A stretch of 64,000 nucleotides of DNA from Trematomus loennbergii (Eukaryota > Chordata > Actinopteri > Perciformes > Nototheniidae). Under the pieces are notes generated by a model. The model searched no databases and was not told where the DNA came from. It was given only the letters and a program-made list of their open reading frames with translations. The position numbers and the translations under genes are program-made. Positions 24,501 to 36,000 of this stretch are shown piece by piece. The stretch spans positions 496,001 to 560,000 of the forward strand of contig JAAOOA010000152.1 of the NCBI GenBank assembly GCA_012861695.1, in the 5' to 3' direction. Numbering within the stretch: position 1 is the first letter of the stretch; every line of letters starts with the position of its first letter.

Positions 24501-27099
24501 GGTTACATGCCGCTTTACAGAAGCACATTGCCCATAAACTACATGTCCCACAATGCATCTCAAATTAGACTTTTTTCTCGGAATTTGCCTTTTTTTTTCA
24601 AAATGTTACTTGTTTTTCAAAATGTCACTTATTATTATTTTTTTTCAGAATTTGGCTTTTCTTTTTAAATCATTTTGTGACATGCACACTGAAGAGACTT
24701 GCAATTGTTTGCCCTAGACTTCTGCTTTCAGACGTAGTTAATTATGAAGTTATTACCCTATCCGATAATAATCCAATGCAAAGGCAATAATGGTATATAA
24801 CATTATTTTATATATATTAAATATTTATATATTTATTCTTATATAGTCTTATATATATAAAACTGGCCCTTTGAGTGCAACCATCATGCTAATGTGGCCC
24901 GAGTTGAAATTGAGTTTGACACCCCTGGTCTAGACAAAGCCTGTACATTTATTTGACACAAGATTCTATCTAATCATTATCGGATTCAAAAAGTTGAATT
25001 ACAAAGATGATATGATAAAGCGTTCCTCCTTGTGATCAGCAGTATGGACATTTGACAAGCTAACGCATGAATATGAATCAAAGAGTAGATGATCTGATCG
25101 TCAGTTATCTGACATACTTTTTTGTAGTTCACTCTTCAGTGTACAGCTTTAGCGTTGTTTGTCCAGCAGGTGGCAGGACAGCTAACAATGCAAACATCTG
25201 GATTCTCTCATCTGCATGTTGTGATAGCATTGCTAGCATCTGGTGAAATCAATGAAGCTTTGGACTGATGGTGAACATGTTGTGCTCTTCAGAAGCCTCT
25301 GCGCAGGATTGAGATTGAGGAAGTGAGTGGAGAGGTGACGGTGTCTGAGGGGGAGTCAGAAGGGTCCAAGCTCCTCATCAAGGAGGTGATGAAGGAGGCT
25401 GAGGACGACTCCTCTCCACTGTCCACCTCACCCAGCGCTAAAGTGATCAAGATGGAGGAGCTAGCAGACGTCCCCTCGCTCCCTGAGAGGTGAGCCCCTG
25501 ATATAACGGATTTCATTTCTGAACTCATTTCAACACAAAAGACTCTTACCTGTTTGAATGTTGTTCTGTTGTGAGTTACCATGTGTTTCACATTTTGACT
25601 GCAGAGATGTCAGAACGGTTATATTTGTTTATTTTATTGTATTCTATACTGTCATTAGATCTTGTATTTGTTCTTCTATTTACTCCTTGTGTGAACTCCT
25701 ACTTGTCCTATCCTGTGTTTATATCTTATGCCTGTTTTAGTTGCTTCAAAGTCTTTGTAACTATAGTTCAGTTCATTATGGGAAAAATACTTTTAGGGTT
25801 TTTAATTCTATGCATATTTAAGTAGACTTTTCTAACTATTTACAAAAATACCAGAATGTACAGGGATCAATCTTATCTTATCTTATCTTAAACATATATA
25901 CTCAACAGCAATCTGTCTGTCCAGAAATCCTTCTCTCCACCACGTCACTGTGCAGAAGGAAGGTGAGTAACCGGGTCATGATTTCTGCAAATAGATATTG
26001 CTGTAATGTTTTTTTTCTTTTTTACTTTTAGCACCACAAGCTCAGTTCCATCTGCTTTTATTATTCATTGCAGAGAAGGCAGACATGTCTAACGCTCAGC
26101 AACTCACACCGAAACAGCTTAGCTTGTACTGTCCGTACACTCTAAAATCAGAAATAGATATATGTCTATTGTCTATTCAACAATCTAAACTGTATATCAG
26201 GGGCTCAGCAATTTATTTATTTATTGATTGGAAAGCGGTATTGATTATCCCCCCCCCCCACTGAACACTTGTCTTGCTTCTTCTCTCCAGAGTTCCTTCT
26301 AACAGACCGAGCACACAGCCAGCGCAGCAGGAAGTGGCTCCTCCTCCGTCAGCAGCTGACCTGCCCCCCCCACCCACCAACAGCTTCCAGCTGGAGGCCG
26401 ACCTGCGCAAGCTGGGACAGCAGCCGGAGGTCATCTACAGATACCTGAGGGTGAGCTGTCTGGGGGGCTCACGCTGCTCACTAAACCCTTTGTAATAAAG
26501 TTTCAATGATTATAATAAATAACCAGACTATGTGCAACCTAAAAGTCAAGATCCCTCTCAAAATGTTTGTGTTAAACGAAGTTGTACCTTGTTTGTGTTA
26601 AACTAAGCTGTGTTCCTTGTTTGTTTCTCGTCATGCAGCAAGTCGAACCGGAGGCCTACGCAAGCATATTCCAAAACTCCCTGGAGCCTGACATTCTCAA
26701 TCAGATCCTGAACACACTGCATGGGTTCTATATCAAGTAAGTTTATACATATTGTATATTAAAACAATAGATGTAAGCCTGCTCTGGTTTTGTGTTGGTG
26801 TGCATTAACGCGGTGTTGTGCAGGCATGAAGAGGCCTCCCTCATGCTGCGGGTCCTCAGCACTCTGGCCAGCCTGCGGCGCTTCGACATGGCCGTCATGT
26901 TCCTGTCCTCCCCGGAGAAGAAAGGTCCAGTCTCCTCCATGTGATGTTGCTGATTACTCATATCTTTCCTCTCCATCATAGCGATAACGTGCTGTTCTAC
27001 TTTTCTTCCCCAGTGCTCAAAGAGCTGTTCCACTTCCTGCACCGAGCTGAGCTGGAGGCTTCCTGTGTTGCAGCGCTGCAGAAGAAGTACGGGGTGTGA
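20887..27099 (+). CDS. rpap3: RNA polymerase II-associated protein 3 (R2TP co-chaperone)
   Basis: Seventeen exons join to 667 residues, against 665 in human: 20887-21039, 21568-21735, 21822-21926, 22000-22127, 22256-22377, 22452-22522, 22603-22767, 23054-23181, 23268-23389, 23685-23755, 23905-23997, 25293-25489, 25925-25962, 26293-26450, 26639-26736, 26824-26924 and 27014-27099. RPAP3 links Hsp90/Hsp70 to RUVBL1/2 and PIH1D1 and assists assembly of RNA polymerase II, snoRNPs and PIKKs. The N-terminus begins MSAGNKAIELQLQMRQNAE. Two TPR blocks span about residues 143-249 and 305-411 (GNAFFKEGKY and GNAYFKEGKY). The RPAP3 C-terminal RUVBL-binding domain follows (NSFQLEADLRKL to the end). A Glu/Gln/Arg-rich linker separates the TPR blocks. 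The frame is intact. Exon 14 needs the second of two adjacent AGs when exon 13 is included. Confidence 0.97.
21040..21294. repeat. (TCTG)n / (TCTA)n microsatellite at the RPAP3 intron 1 donor
   Basis: Tandem TCTG with tctgcaca/tctgtgca interruptions is followed by about 25 TCTA units. It begins at the first intron base: the exon 1 donor is CAG followed by GTCTGTCTG. Confidence 0.95.
21414..21504. repeat. (TC)n microsatellite
   Basis: A CT dinucleotide tract of about 85 bp in RPAP3 intron 1, only about 65 bp before the exon 2 acceptor. It may act as an extended polypyrimidine tract. Confidence 0.95.
24400..24927. mobile_element. Non-autonomous hAT element, family 2 (RPAP3 intron 11)
   Basis: The ends are caggggtgtccaactc and gagtttgacacccctg, flanked by the perfect 8-bp duplication gtctagac (24392-24399 and 24928-24935). 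The interior is unrelated to the family 1 elements. It lies in the long intron between RPAP3 exons 11 and 12 and is non-coding. Confidence 0.9.
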
Positions 27100-27276
27100 C
27101 GCTGATAAAAGCTTTCATTTCAACACTCATTTTTAAAGCCAACTTAATCATTCAGCTTTAGTCTAATCCGGAATGAATGTATATTCAATTTGCTTTCATT
27201 CAATTGGATTGCTGTGATATGAGCCTGTGGGGAAATTACCCTGAATATCTTCTTTCTCTCCTTACAACACTGCGTT

Positions 27277-27282
27277 ATTAAA
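27277..27282 (+). terminator. Candidate RPAP3 poly(A) signal ATTAAA
   Basis: ATTAAA lies about 180 bases after the RPAP3 stop. A canonical AATAAA at 27610-27615 is a second candidate for a longer 3' UTR. Which is used cannot be decided from sequence. Confidence 0.4.
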
Positions 27283-27911
27283 AGTTGGAAGTTCACAAAT
27301 GGTGGTTTATTGTTCTGAACATGGTGTGTTCGAGTGTTCAAGCTGATAGTGAATACCAGTGTAGTATCCGTTACTATGTCATTATGAATGACACCTACAT
27401 CTGCAACTTGACTGTCAAAATGAACATATTTCACTTTTTGAAAACTGTTTTCATAAATGTATAACATGTGAAACTGTCGAAAAAGTGAGTCACATATTTA
27501 CATCTTATAGTGGATTATACCAAAGACAGAAGAGATGTTTATTAACAGGAAGTGTGGATATTGCTTGGTCTCTGTGAGTACTTTATTGTCCTGTTCTGGG
27601 AAAGCAACAAATAAAGGTGTATTGACAGGTGTTTGTGTGTGCAGTGTGCACTGTTGTTGACTCAATCCTAAGAAGTTCAACTAGTTTTGAACTCAGTATA
27701 ACATCATCTCAGATTTGTCACACGGTGATGAATTAGCACCAGGTTATCAGGAAAGGTACAGTAGCTCTTTGTTTATTAAGCAAGATAGTGCATATTGTTT
27801 GGCAAGACAAATGGGTATATATTGAGAAATGAGATTAGCCTTGTGTAATTAAAAACCCAACAACTTCACGTGTCAAACGCAATCCTTTCTCTCTACCTGT
27901 TTAATCTTGTT

Positions 27912-28010
27912 CAGGGTCACAAAGGTTGGAACCGTTCCCAGCATGCATTGTCCTAAATCCAGAGCACACCCTATTCAGGGCGCCAGTCCATCACCGTCAG
28001 TACGCATTGT
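27912..28010. repeat. Dispersed fish repeat (LINE 3' end type)
   Basis: The text ggtcacaaaggttggaacc, cccagcatgcattgtc and gcgccagtccatcacc resembles a very common teleost interspersed repeat. It is fragmentary with no boundaries visible. The remaining DNA up to 28340 shows no gene and contains a poly-C tract near 28301-28319. Confidence 0.45.
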
Positions 28011-28344
28011 TGAGCAAATACAGCCACACACGTACGTTTAGTGTCATTAATAAGAAGATTACCAACTCTAATTTGGGGTCCACAGAGCGTTCAGGAGGAG
28101 AGCAGGGGCTCCTCAGGGTCTCAGCATCCACACCACTGAGGATCTGCAGGGAAGATCATACGGATTAGAATCAAACAGCAGCCAAATACTACGGCACAAT
28201 TCCCCAACACCCTCTCTCTATCCACTTTCAATCCCATGGCATAGAGGGCCGGCCATGAAAAGTGTGTCCCAAACCAACTGGAATGGAAGATGGTTATAAG
28301 ACCCCCCCCCCCCCCCCCCAACAGTAGCTCTTCCTGACCATGTC

Positions 28345-29760
28345 ATGGGACCAGAGGTGGAAGGATACTCAGATGATTTACTTAAGTAAAAGCAGAGGTA
28401 GGAAGTAACTGAGTACATTTACTCAAGTACTTTACCTAACAACAATTTTGAGGTACTTGTACTTAACTTGAGTATTTTACATTTGATGCTGCTTTGTACT
28501 TCTACTCCACTACAGTTCAGAGGTTAATCATGTTGCTCCACTACATTTATTCAACGGCTTTAGCTACTTTTAACAATGCATCTCTAAAAATTCAAAGACA
28601 GTTCAAGTGGAAAAACCTTTTAAGTCACAAAAGAGGCAAATTATTTGAATATTTTACAAAAGTCGAAAATGCTACTTGATGCAACAATATTATCTAGAAA
28701 TGTCACATATATAAATATAATTATAAACACACATAAAAGCAATAGCTATGCACAATTAGTACTTTTATTTTGTATACTTTAAGTACATTTAGCTTATAAT
28801 ACTTATGTCCTTTTTCTTAAGTAAGATTTTGAATGCAGGACTTATAATTGTAATGAAGTATTTTGAAAATAATGTATTGGTACTTTTACTCAAGTAAAGC
28901 ATCTGAATACTTCTTGCACCACTGAGTGAAAGTAGCAATACTAACTTGTTACAAGTGGGGTAGGTAATTTTGGAGAAACCAGCTCGAGATCGCTAGAATT
29001 TGAAAATACACAGCCGGAAAAAATCTGCCACTTCCTTACAGAGCCCCTCCTCCAACACACACGAACGCACACATGACCAATGAGGGCACGAGATAAGTTT
29101 GTGCACAGATGGAAGGCTGACAGGCAGGTAGGCCATCCAATCATTTTAGCCCGTCGTGCTTTTTACAGCGCTACGGCTTCCACAGATGAATTTTAATGTA
29201 TTTATTGTCAAAGCATTTAATATATTCATTGCTATCGGGATGTTAAGAGCATTCCATGGAATATAACAAAAAGTGTTTCTGAAATAAATTACATACCCCA
29301 CCTTTAAGTAAAAGTGAAAAAGAACTAGCATCAAAATATAGTTAAAGTAGCCAAAGTAAAAGTAGTCATTGTGCAGATTGGTCCATTTCAGAATAATATA
29401 TATGATTTTGATTATAATTATTGATGCATTCATGTGTTCATTATTTCAAAGTTACTCTTGGTTAAAGTAGGGTTTATTTGACTTACTTTATATAATGCTG
29501 GGTAGCTTAGCCTATAATAATATATGATAATTAATTAGTGATTTATATTTTGTATTACTAATCTAAATCTGCAAGTTACTAGTAACTAAAGCTGTAAAAT
29601 AGTGGAGTAAAAAGTACATTTGCCTACAAAAAGTAGTGGAGTTAAAATATGAAGTAGCATAATGTTATTATTCTCAAGTGGAGTACAAGTAGCTACATTT
29701 TTCTACTTAATTGAAGTACTTCAGTAAATGTACTTGTAGTTATTTAAAACACTTTTACAA
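28345..29760. repeat. 'agtactttac' fish repeat split by a nested MITE
   Basis: Long interspersed sequence full of acttaagtaaaag, actcaagtac and gtacttgtactt motifs. Related pieces occur at 33595-33660 plus 34190-34330 and at 37300-37760. A MITE of the aggtgggg family (about 28953-29303) interrupts it. No open frame of note. Confidence 0.7.
28953..29303. mobile_element. TTAA MITE, 'aggtgggg' family, copy 3 (inverted)
   Basis: It begins aagtggggtaggtaattt and ends catacccc-acct, followed by TTAA at 29304-29307. It runs in the opposite orientation to copies 1 and 2. The left target site is degraded. Confidence 0.75.
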
Positions 29761-30045
29761 CAAGAATATACATTTTATTTGGGATCAATCAATTTTCAAT
29801 ACTCCTGAGCCAATTTTATTTTGAAGTCTACTTACTGGGACTGTTGCAATAACAAAGAATGTCATAAAATTGATTAGATGTCCAAAAAAAGAAGTTGGCA
29901 AAGGAAGTTGGTCCCAAAATACAATTTAGAGCAGGGTGCATAATGCAGCTGTGATGGTGCCTACAGAGGGAGTTCAACCCATCATGGAGTGAAAAGGCTG
30001 GATTGGAATTTGGCCGATGTCTAAATGCACGCCGGGACAGCTTAC

Positions 30046-33000
30046 CTGACACACTGAGCGTCTCGTTGGTCGTAGCCGTGTTCCCAGTGAACGTGTTCTG
30101 AGCCTGGCAGCTGATGGACTCTTCAGAGATGTAGCGGTTCACCGTAATGTCAATCACACTACCCGTCATAGTCTTCCCGTACACCGTCCACTGGAAGCTG
30201 CAGGAAGGAGAGCAGTCCGCTGAGCACGTCAAGGTCGCCGTGACCCCGATCTCAAGAGAGGCTGGCCCATCGATGACCACGTTCTTCGGTCCATCTGCAA
30301 GAGAAGACACACAAATGATAAGTCGGCTAAAGTGCACAGAACCTGGAGAGAGCATGCCTTGATATCTGCTTACCAGAAACCCCCACGGTGATCTCAGCCG
30401 TAAAGTTTTGTTTTGTTGCTGGATTCAAGGCCACACAGGTGAGGGGGGTCGTGTATGGAGGTGCTACAGGTGTGAAGGATATGGAGCTATTTGTAGCCAG
30501 GAGCAAACCGCCGTAAAACAGCTGATGGAGCAGACGGGGTAGCAGGTGGTCACACATTGCAGCTCTATGGTGGATCCAGGCTGAGCGTACATCAGCCCCC
30601 CCACAGGCCCTCCATAAGGATTCAATATACTTACAGCATCTGGCCCATCTGGAAAATAAAACACAACTAAAATACGCAGTAAGGATTGAGTAGTCAATAC
30701 ATCCAGTACCCTCAAGTGATAGTTCAGCTGTTTTGAGGCGGGGTTGTTCAGGGTATCTGTCCATAGTCAGTGTATGACCTACAGTCCATGGCGGTCGGCA
30801 CACCCCCGTTTAAAGAAGCAGAAGGGAGCTACAGCATGGAAGCAGCAGCAAAACATATTTCAGCCCTCTTAAAGAAAGGCTTTCCGTCTCGGTATCAGTT
30901 TAAGTGTAGATATATTTTGAATATTTACCTCGCCGTCAGACAGCCCTTACCGACAGGGAACTGAGCTGTAATATCCATCTGTGCCATAACAATGCAGTTC
31001 TGTTAAAGGTCTCATGTCAGGCTTTTCTGGTTATTACTCGTCCCCTTGTGTGTTATGAAGGTTTTTCTGCATGTAAACGGTCTGCAAAGTCACAAACCCT
31101 CAAAGTACACCCTGTAGGGAGTAAAACTCTGACACAGAAAAGACCTGTCTATGCTGCCCCAGAACGCCTCGTTGGAGATTTTTCTTTTTCCATTTTTTTC
31201 TCCCTGGTCTAAGTGACGTAAGGACGACCAAATGGACCAATCCGTGGAGCTCCTTACACAAACACACTCACTCAGCCTTATCTTTTCTCAGGCTGTGAGT
31301 GTGTGGCGAACTGTGTGGCGAACAGCCTGGCTGTGAGTGTATGTGTGTGCTCAGGCTGAGTTCAGGCTGAGTTCCGCGATGTCTCGCTGTCTCGCAGACC
31401 CCACGCAGCAACCAGGAAACGACACCAGTAACCCAGCTCACACTGTCCTCTCCTCGAGCCTCAAAGGGCGGAGCAGCGAGCCCCGCAACGTCCCGCCAAC
31501 ACGGCACCCAGACCCCACGCAGCATTCTCATCTGTTTGTCATTACTGGTGTCATTTTCTGGTTGCTATCAAACGCCATTGTAATACATGAACACTGATGT
31601 TCAGCTCTAACGGTGGTGGACTCATCAGAACAGAGTGGGCGAGCTGACCAATCAGAGCACAGTGGGCTCATAGGGAGGGGGGGGGGCAGGAGCTCCAACA
31701 AGCCGTTTAGGACAGAGAGTTAATACACATACTATACAGAGATGCTGTATGAGAAACCAATGTGATTTTGGAACATTGAACAATGTAAATCTATTCTAGT
31801 AGACTAGTAGTTATCAAGATCTGTCTCATTGTAATTGTATCGTGCACTTAAACTGATATTAAAGGTTTTCTTTGAAGGCCTTTTTTTCAGGTAGCTAATA
31901 ATAGTATGCATTGCTGATGTCCCTATCCAAACTGCATTGCTTTGCTCCTGGGCTGGCACTCTGTCTCAGATATATGTCAACATTTTGGGTATATTGAGAT
32001 GAAAATATGAATACAACTCTCATGAATTGAACACCAACAGCTAGCCTGGCTCTCACTGATTCCAACCAGAAATAACAGTGGGGAGGATAACAGGAGTATT
32101 TGTACTCACAGTTAACTTGCATCAGGTAGCCAACAGATAAGATGGGTGGTCCGTCCTCTACCACCACACATTGGTAAACTCCTCCATCCGCTCGGAAGAG
32201 GTAGCTGAAGGTGATGGTGGTGTTGTCAGGGGAGAGGTGCACTCTTTCCCTGGCTGACATTTTGTGTTTGTTCTTGAGCCATGTGATGGTGGCTGGCTCC
32301 TGAGGGCCCACACACTGCAGAGAGAAGGGCTCCCCTGCAACCGGGGGGCCTGCGTGGTGGGACGCACTGAGAATGGGTCTGTGCAGAGAAATTAAAATAT
32401 CAAGTGACAGAAAAAGGATTAACATGCTAGTTTATTATGGCTCTTACGTCTTACACCAGGACACAGTGGCAGACTTAGACTTCATTACTTCATCATGTTT
32501 AATCTAAGATATGGGCATCAAAAGGGACAACTTTAGCAAGGCCCCAAGTCCACCAGTGCCAAACATATTATTACTCTAATAAAAATCAGTGTGAGCAATA
32601 TGATGGACTCACCAACGACAGTGAGGTTCACAGTGAGGCTGACTGTGGCGTTAGATAATGTGTTTACAACCTCACAGGTCAGAGGCTCAGATTTAAAGTA
32701 GTCATTAAAGGTGATCTCCAGGCGTTTGGAAAACGTTTTATTTTCAGCTGAATCCAAAATGGGTATCTCAATGTTGTCTCCTTGGAAAGTCTCCCCCATG
32801 TACTTCCATACAATGTAGCAGGATGGGTAGCATGCAGCATAGCATGAGAATGTGTACTGTTGTCCCAGTGTCACTGTCCTGTTACCAACAATGCTCATGT
32901 CAGATATGCCTGAAAAGGAGATTGAGAATAAAACATTTGTATTAGAACTCGCTAACAGTTCAACTAAGTCAGGGGTGTCCAAACTGCAGCCCGTGGTCTA

Positions 33001-36000
33001 TTTTGAATTGGCCCTCAGCTAATTCTAAAAGTATAATGAAATTTGGCCCACAAAGGAAATGTGTGCTTATCTTATATTGTACTTCTATAATATATATGTA
33101 AACATATATTACACAGTAGTATTCATGAGTTAATAAGCACACTTTTCAAATAAATTCAGCTCAATAACTTATTTGCATAACCAGCTTGAAATATTCCCTT
33201 CCTGTTCCCCTTTTTATAATCAATCTGAGGCTGCTGTTTAAGGGATGAGCTGCCAACACTGTTTGTAACTAAATCAAATGAAACCCTCTGGAGAGCTTTG
33301 ATGTAGGCTGTTTTTTTCCTTAAAGCATATTCAAGTATCAAGAATAATTTCATTTATTTGATGGATTGAGCTAACTTATATAACTAAACTTATGAAGCAA
33401 TATACCTCACCTCTATGAGGGGCCCAGCCCTTCGTGTGTGGCCCTCAGTGAGAAACGTTTGGACACCCCTGAGCTAAGTGCTGCTACTGTGACTAATGTT
33501 ATATTGTCTTTGTAAAAATCTATAGGATTTGTAATTCTCAGAAGAGGTTCATTTCTTTCACATACTTGGCACGGGCAGCTGCAGAGTCTTACTGATGCAA
33601 AACACATCATATATATTATTCTGACCAATCTGCACAATGACTACTTTTACTTTGCTACTTTAAAGTGGACCTATCATGCTATATTTGAATAATATATTGT
33701 ATGGCCATACCTATATAAAACATGTCTGTGAAGTTTTTTTTTCAAAATACCAAACAGATCATGCATTTTAGCCATGCCTCATTTCGCTCTATTTGCTCTT
33801 TTCCAGCCCTGTTTTTGCAAGGGCTGATTCTGTGAGAAGTCTTCTTCGCTGCTTTTGTGGCAGACTACAGCGCCACTTACAGGCCTGGCATATGTACTAC
33901 AGCGTCTCCAGCGCTTTCGAGCGGCAATGGCCGTGGCCGTGGCCCAACCCCCCATTCCTCTGATAGGTGGAGAGTTGCCCATATAGGCGGAGCTCCCTGT
34001 TTCTGACGTCAGAACAATTTCAAATCTGTATCAGCTCCGTTGCAGCCCCGTTTTAGAGATTTGGGTATGGAGGAAAATAGAGAGGGTTGTGTTTTCTGAC
34101 ACTTGGTGAGTTCCCTGACACACCGGGGACACATATTCATGTATAAAAGACGTACAAAAGTGCATTTTGCATGATAGGTCCCCTTTAAGTATATCTTTTC
34201 AAGCTGATACTTTTGTACTTTTACTTGAGTAACATTCTGATTGCAGTACTTGTACTTGTAACATAATATTCCTACACTCTGGTACTTTCCTTAGGTACAA
34301 GATCTGAGTACTTTTTCCATCTCTGCCAGTAACAGAAATGGATTTCAACCAGTTTAACTGACTTCCATCATGTAACAAATATTCCAAAGCTAAATAACTA
34401 GTTGAGTGGTATTTCTAATGTTTGTTGCTTATTTGTGGTGATTCTTATTCACGCTAGGTTCTTTCACATACTTGCGACAGGCAGTGATAGAGAGCTGGAG
34501 ATGGAGAGATGTGAGACGGTGTCCTGAGCCATACAGGTCAGAGTCTCAAACACATTATTAACAGATGTAGACGGGGTGACAGAAATGGTGTTTCCTTGAG
34601 CAGTCTTTATCATCAGACCCTCCTCAGTGAGCGTCCAGGAGTAGCTGCAGGAGGAGTAGCAGTCAGCAGAACAGCTGAAGTTAGACGCAACTCCTGCAGT
34701 CAGGAAGCCTGGACCGCTGATCTGGATGTTTGTTGGTCCAGCTGAAAAGTTGGAAGTGGGTTTAAAAATATATATTATATCATACAAAACGTATGAGCTT
34801 GATATAATATATATTTTTGAAATTACCTATCACTTGAATTGTCTCTTCGCCGGCAAGTTTGACTCCTATCAAGGGGTTGACTGCTGTGCAGGTCAGGAGT
34901 TGTGGGGGATCAGCTCCTCAATCTGCAGGCTGAAATGGGGGCCATGGGAGGTGACGTTACCCCAGGTCCAGGTCAGCAGGCAGGCTGGGTAGCAGTCCAC
35001 TGAGCAGTTGAAATGATACAGCACTCCTACAGTCAGTATGTCCCCCCCGCTGATCCCCACTCCATATGGTCCGTCTGCAGGTCGAGGTAGATAGAAGAGG
35101 TTGAGAGAGACATTTAAAAAATGCATTCACTTGACATTTCATTTCTTTTATTCAACAAGAAAACATATTTTGCATATTATACTGTAAGTAATATATAATA
35201 ATAAATAAATTATACTCGAAAATAAGTTTGAATGGCAACTGTTACTCATGTGTGGCTTGCACAATAACAAACATTATTATTGGGTTGGAATGCAGATGGG
35301 TGACCCAGCAGACTGTTGGAGGCAGAGGAGGAGATCTGCTCAGGGATGCATCTTCTTTTTGACTTTGATGTCATTCTGCAGGTTACTTTAATCTGTGACC
35401 TCCCTGTGCCCAAGACTGAAGTCATGAGAAGCTCCTATATCTCCTGTTCTATGTCACAAGGGAGATGTGTAGTAAAGCTTTAGCAGTCAGTTAAGCACCA
35501 TTAAGGTCTTTCATGGTGAAGTTTAGGTACCTCCTTTCTGGGTAATGACAAAGCTAATAAGACTACAAAGAAAAATGGCCACCACGAGTCCCATGCATAT
35601 TGGGGGGTTGGGTGTGTCCTAAGGGACTGGGAGACGAATGAAGAAGCTTGGAGTCAAAGAGCCAGTTGAGTGAGTGTGGGCATCTGATCACCTCCTGAAC
35701 GCCCACACATGTCAGGTTCAGAAGACTGAAGGGTTTACAAATACAAACCAGCTTAGGAATACACAGAAAGAACTTGAAGAAGGGGCTAGTCGACCTTATG
35801 GGTTGCCATCACAACGGTGACCAAAAACCAGATAAGTAGCTGAGGACAGATGGATTGCGATGTCAAAACGGTCAAAATAAGAGTCTTATTGCCGCAACAT
35901 TATGGAAGAGTGAAAATCCTTTACAGGACTTGCTGCATCAGCATAAAGGCCAAGAGTGATCTGCAACATGGATTTATGAGTGTCATTTTAAGCATGCTCC

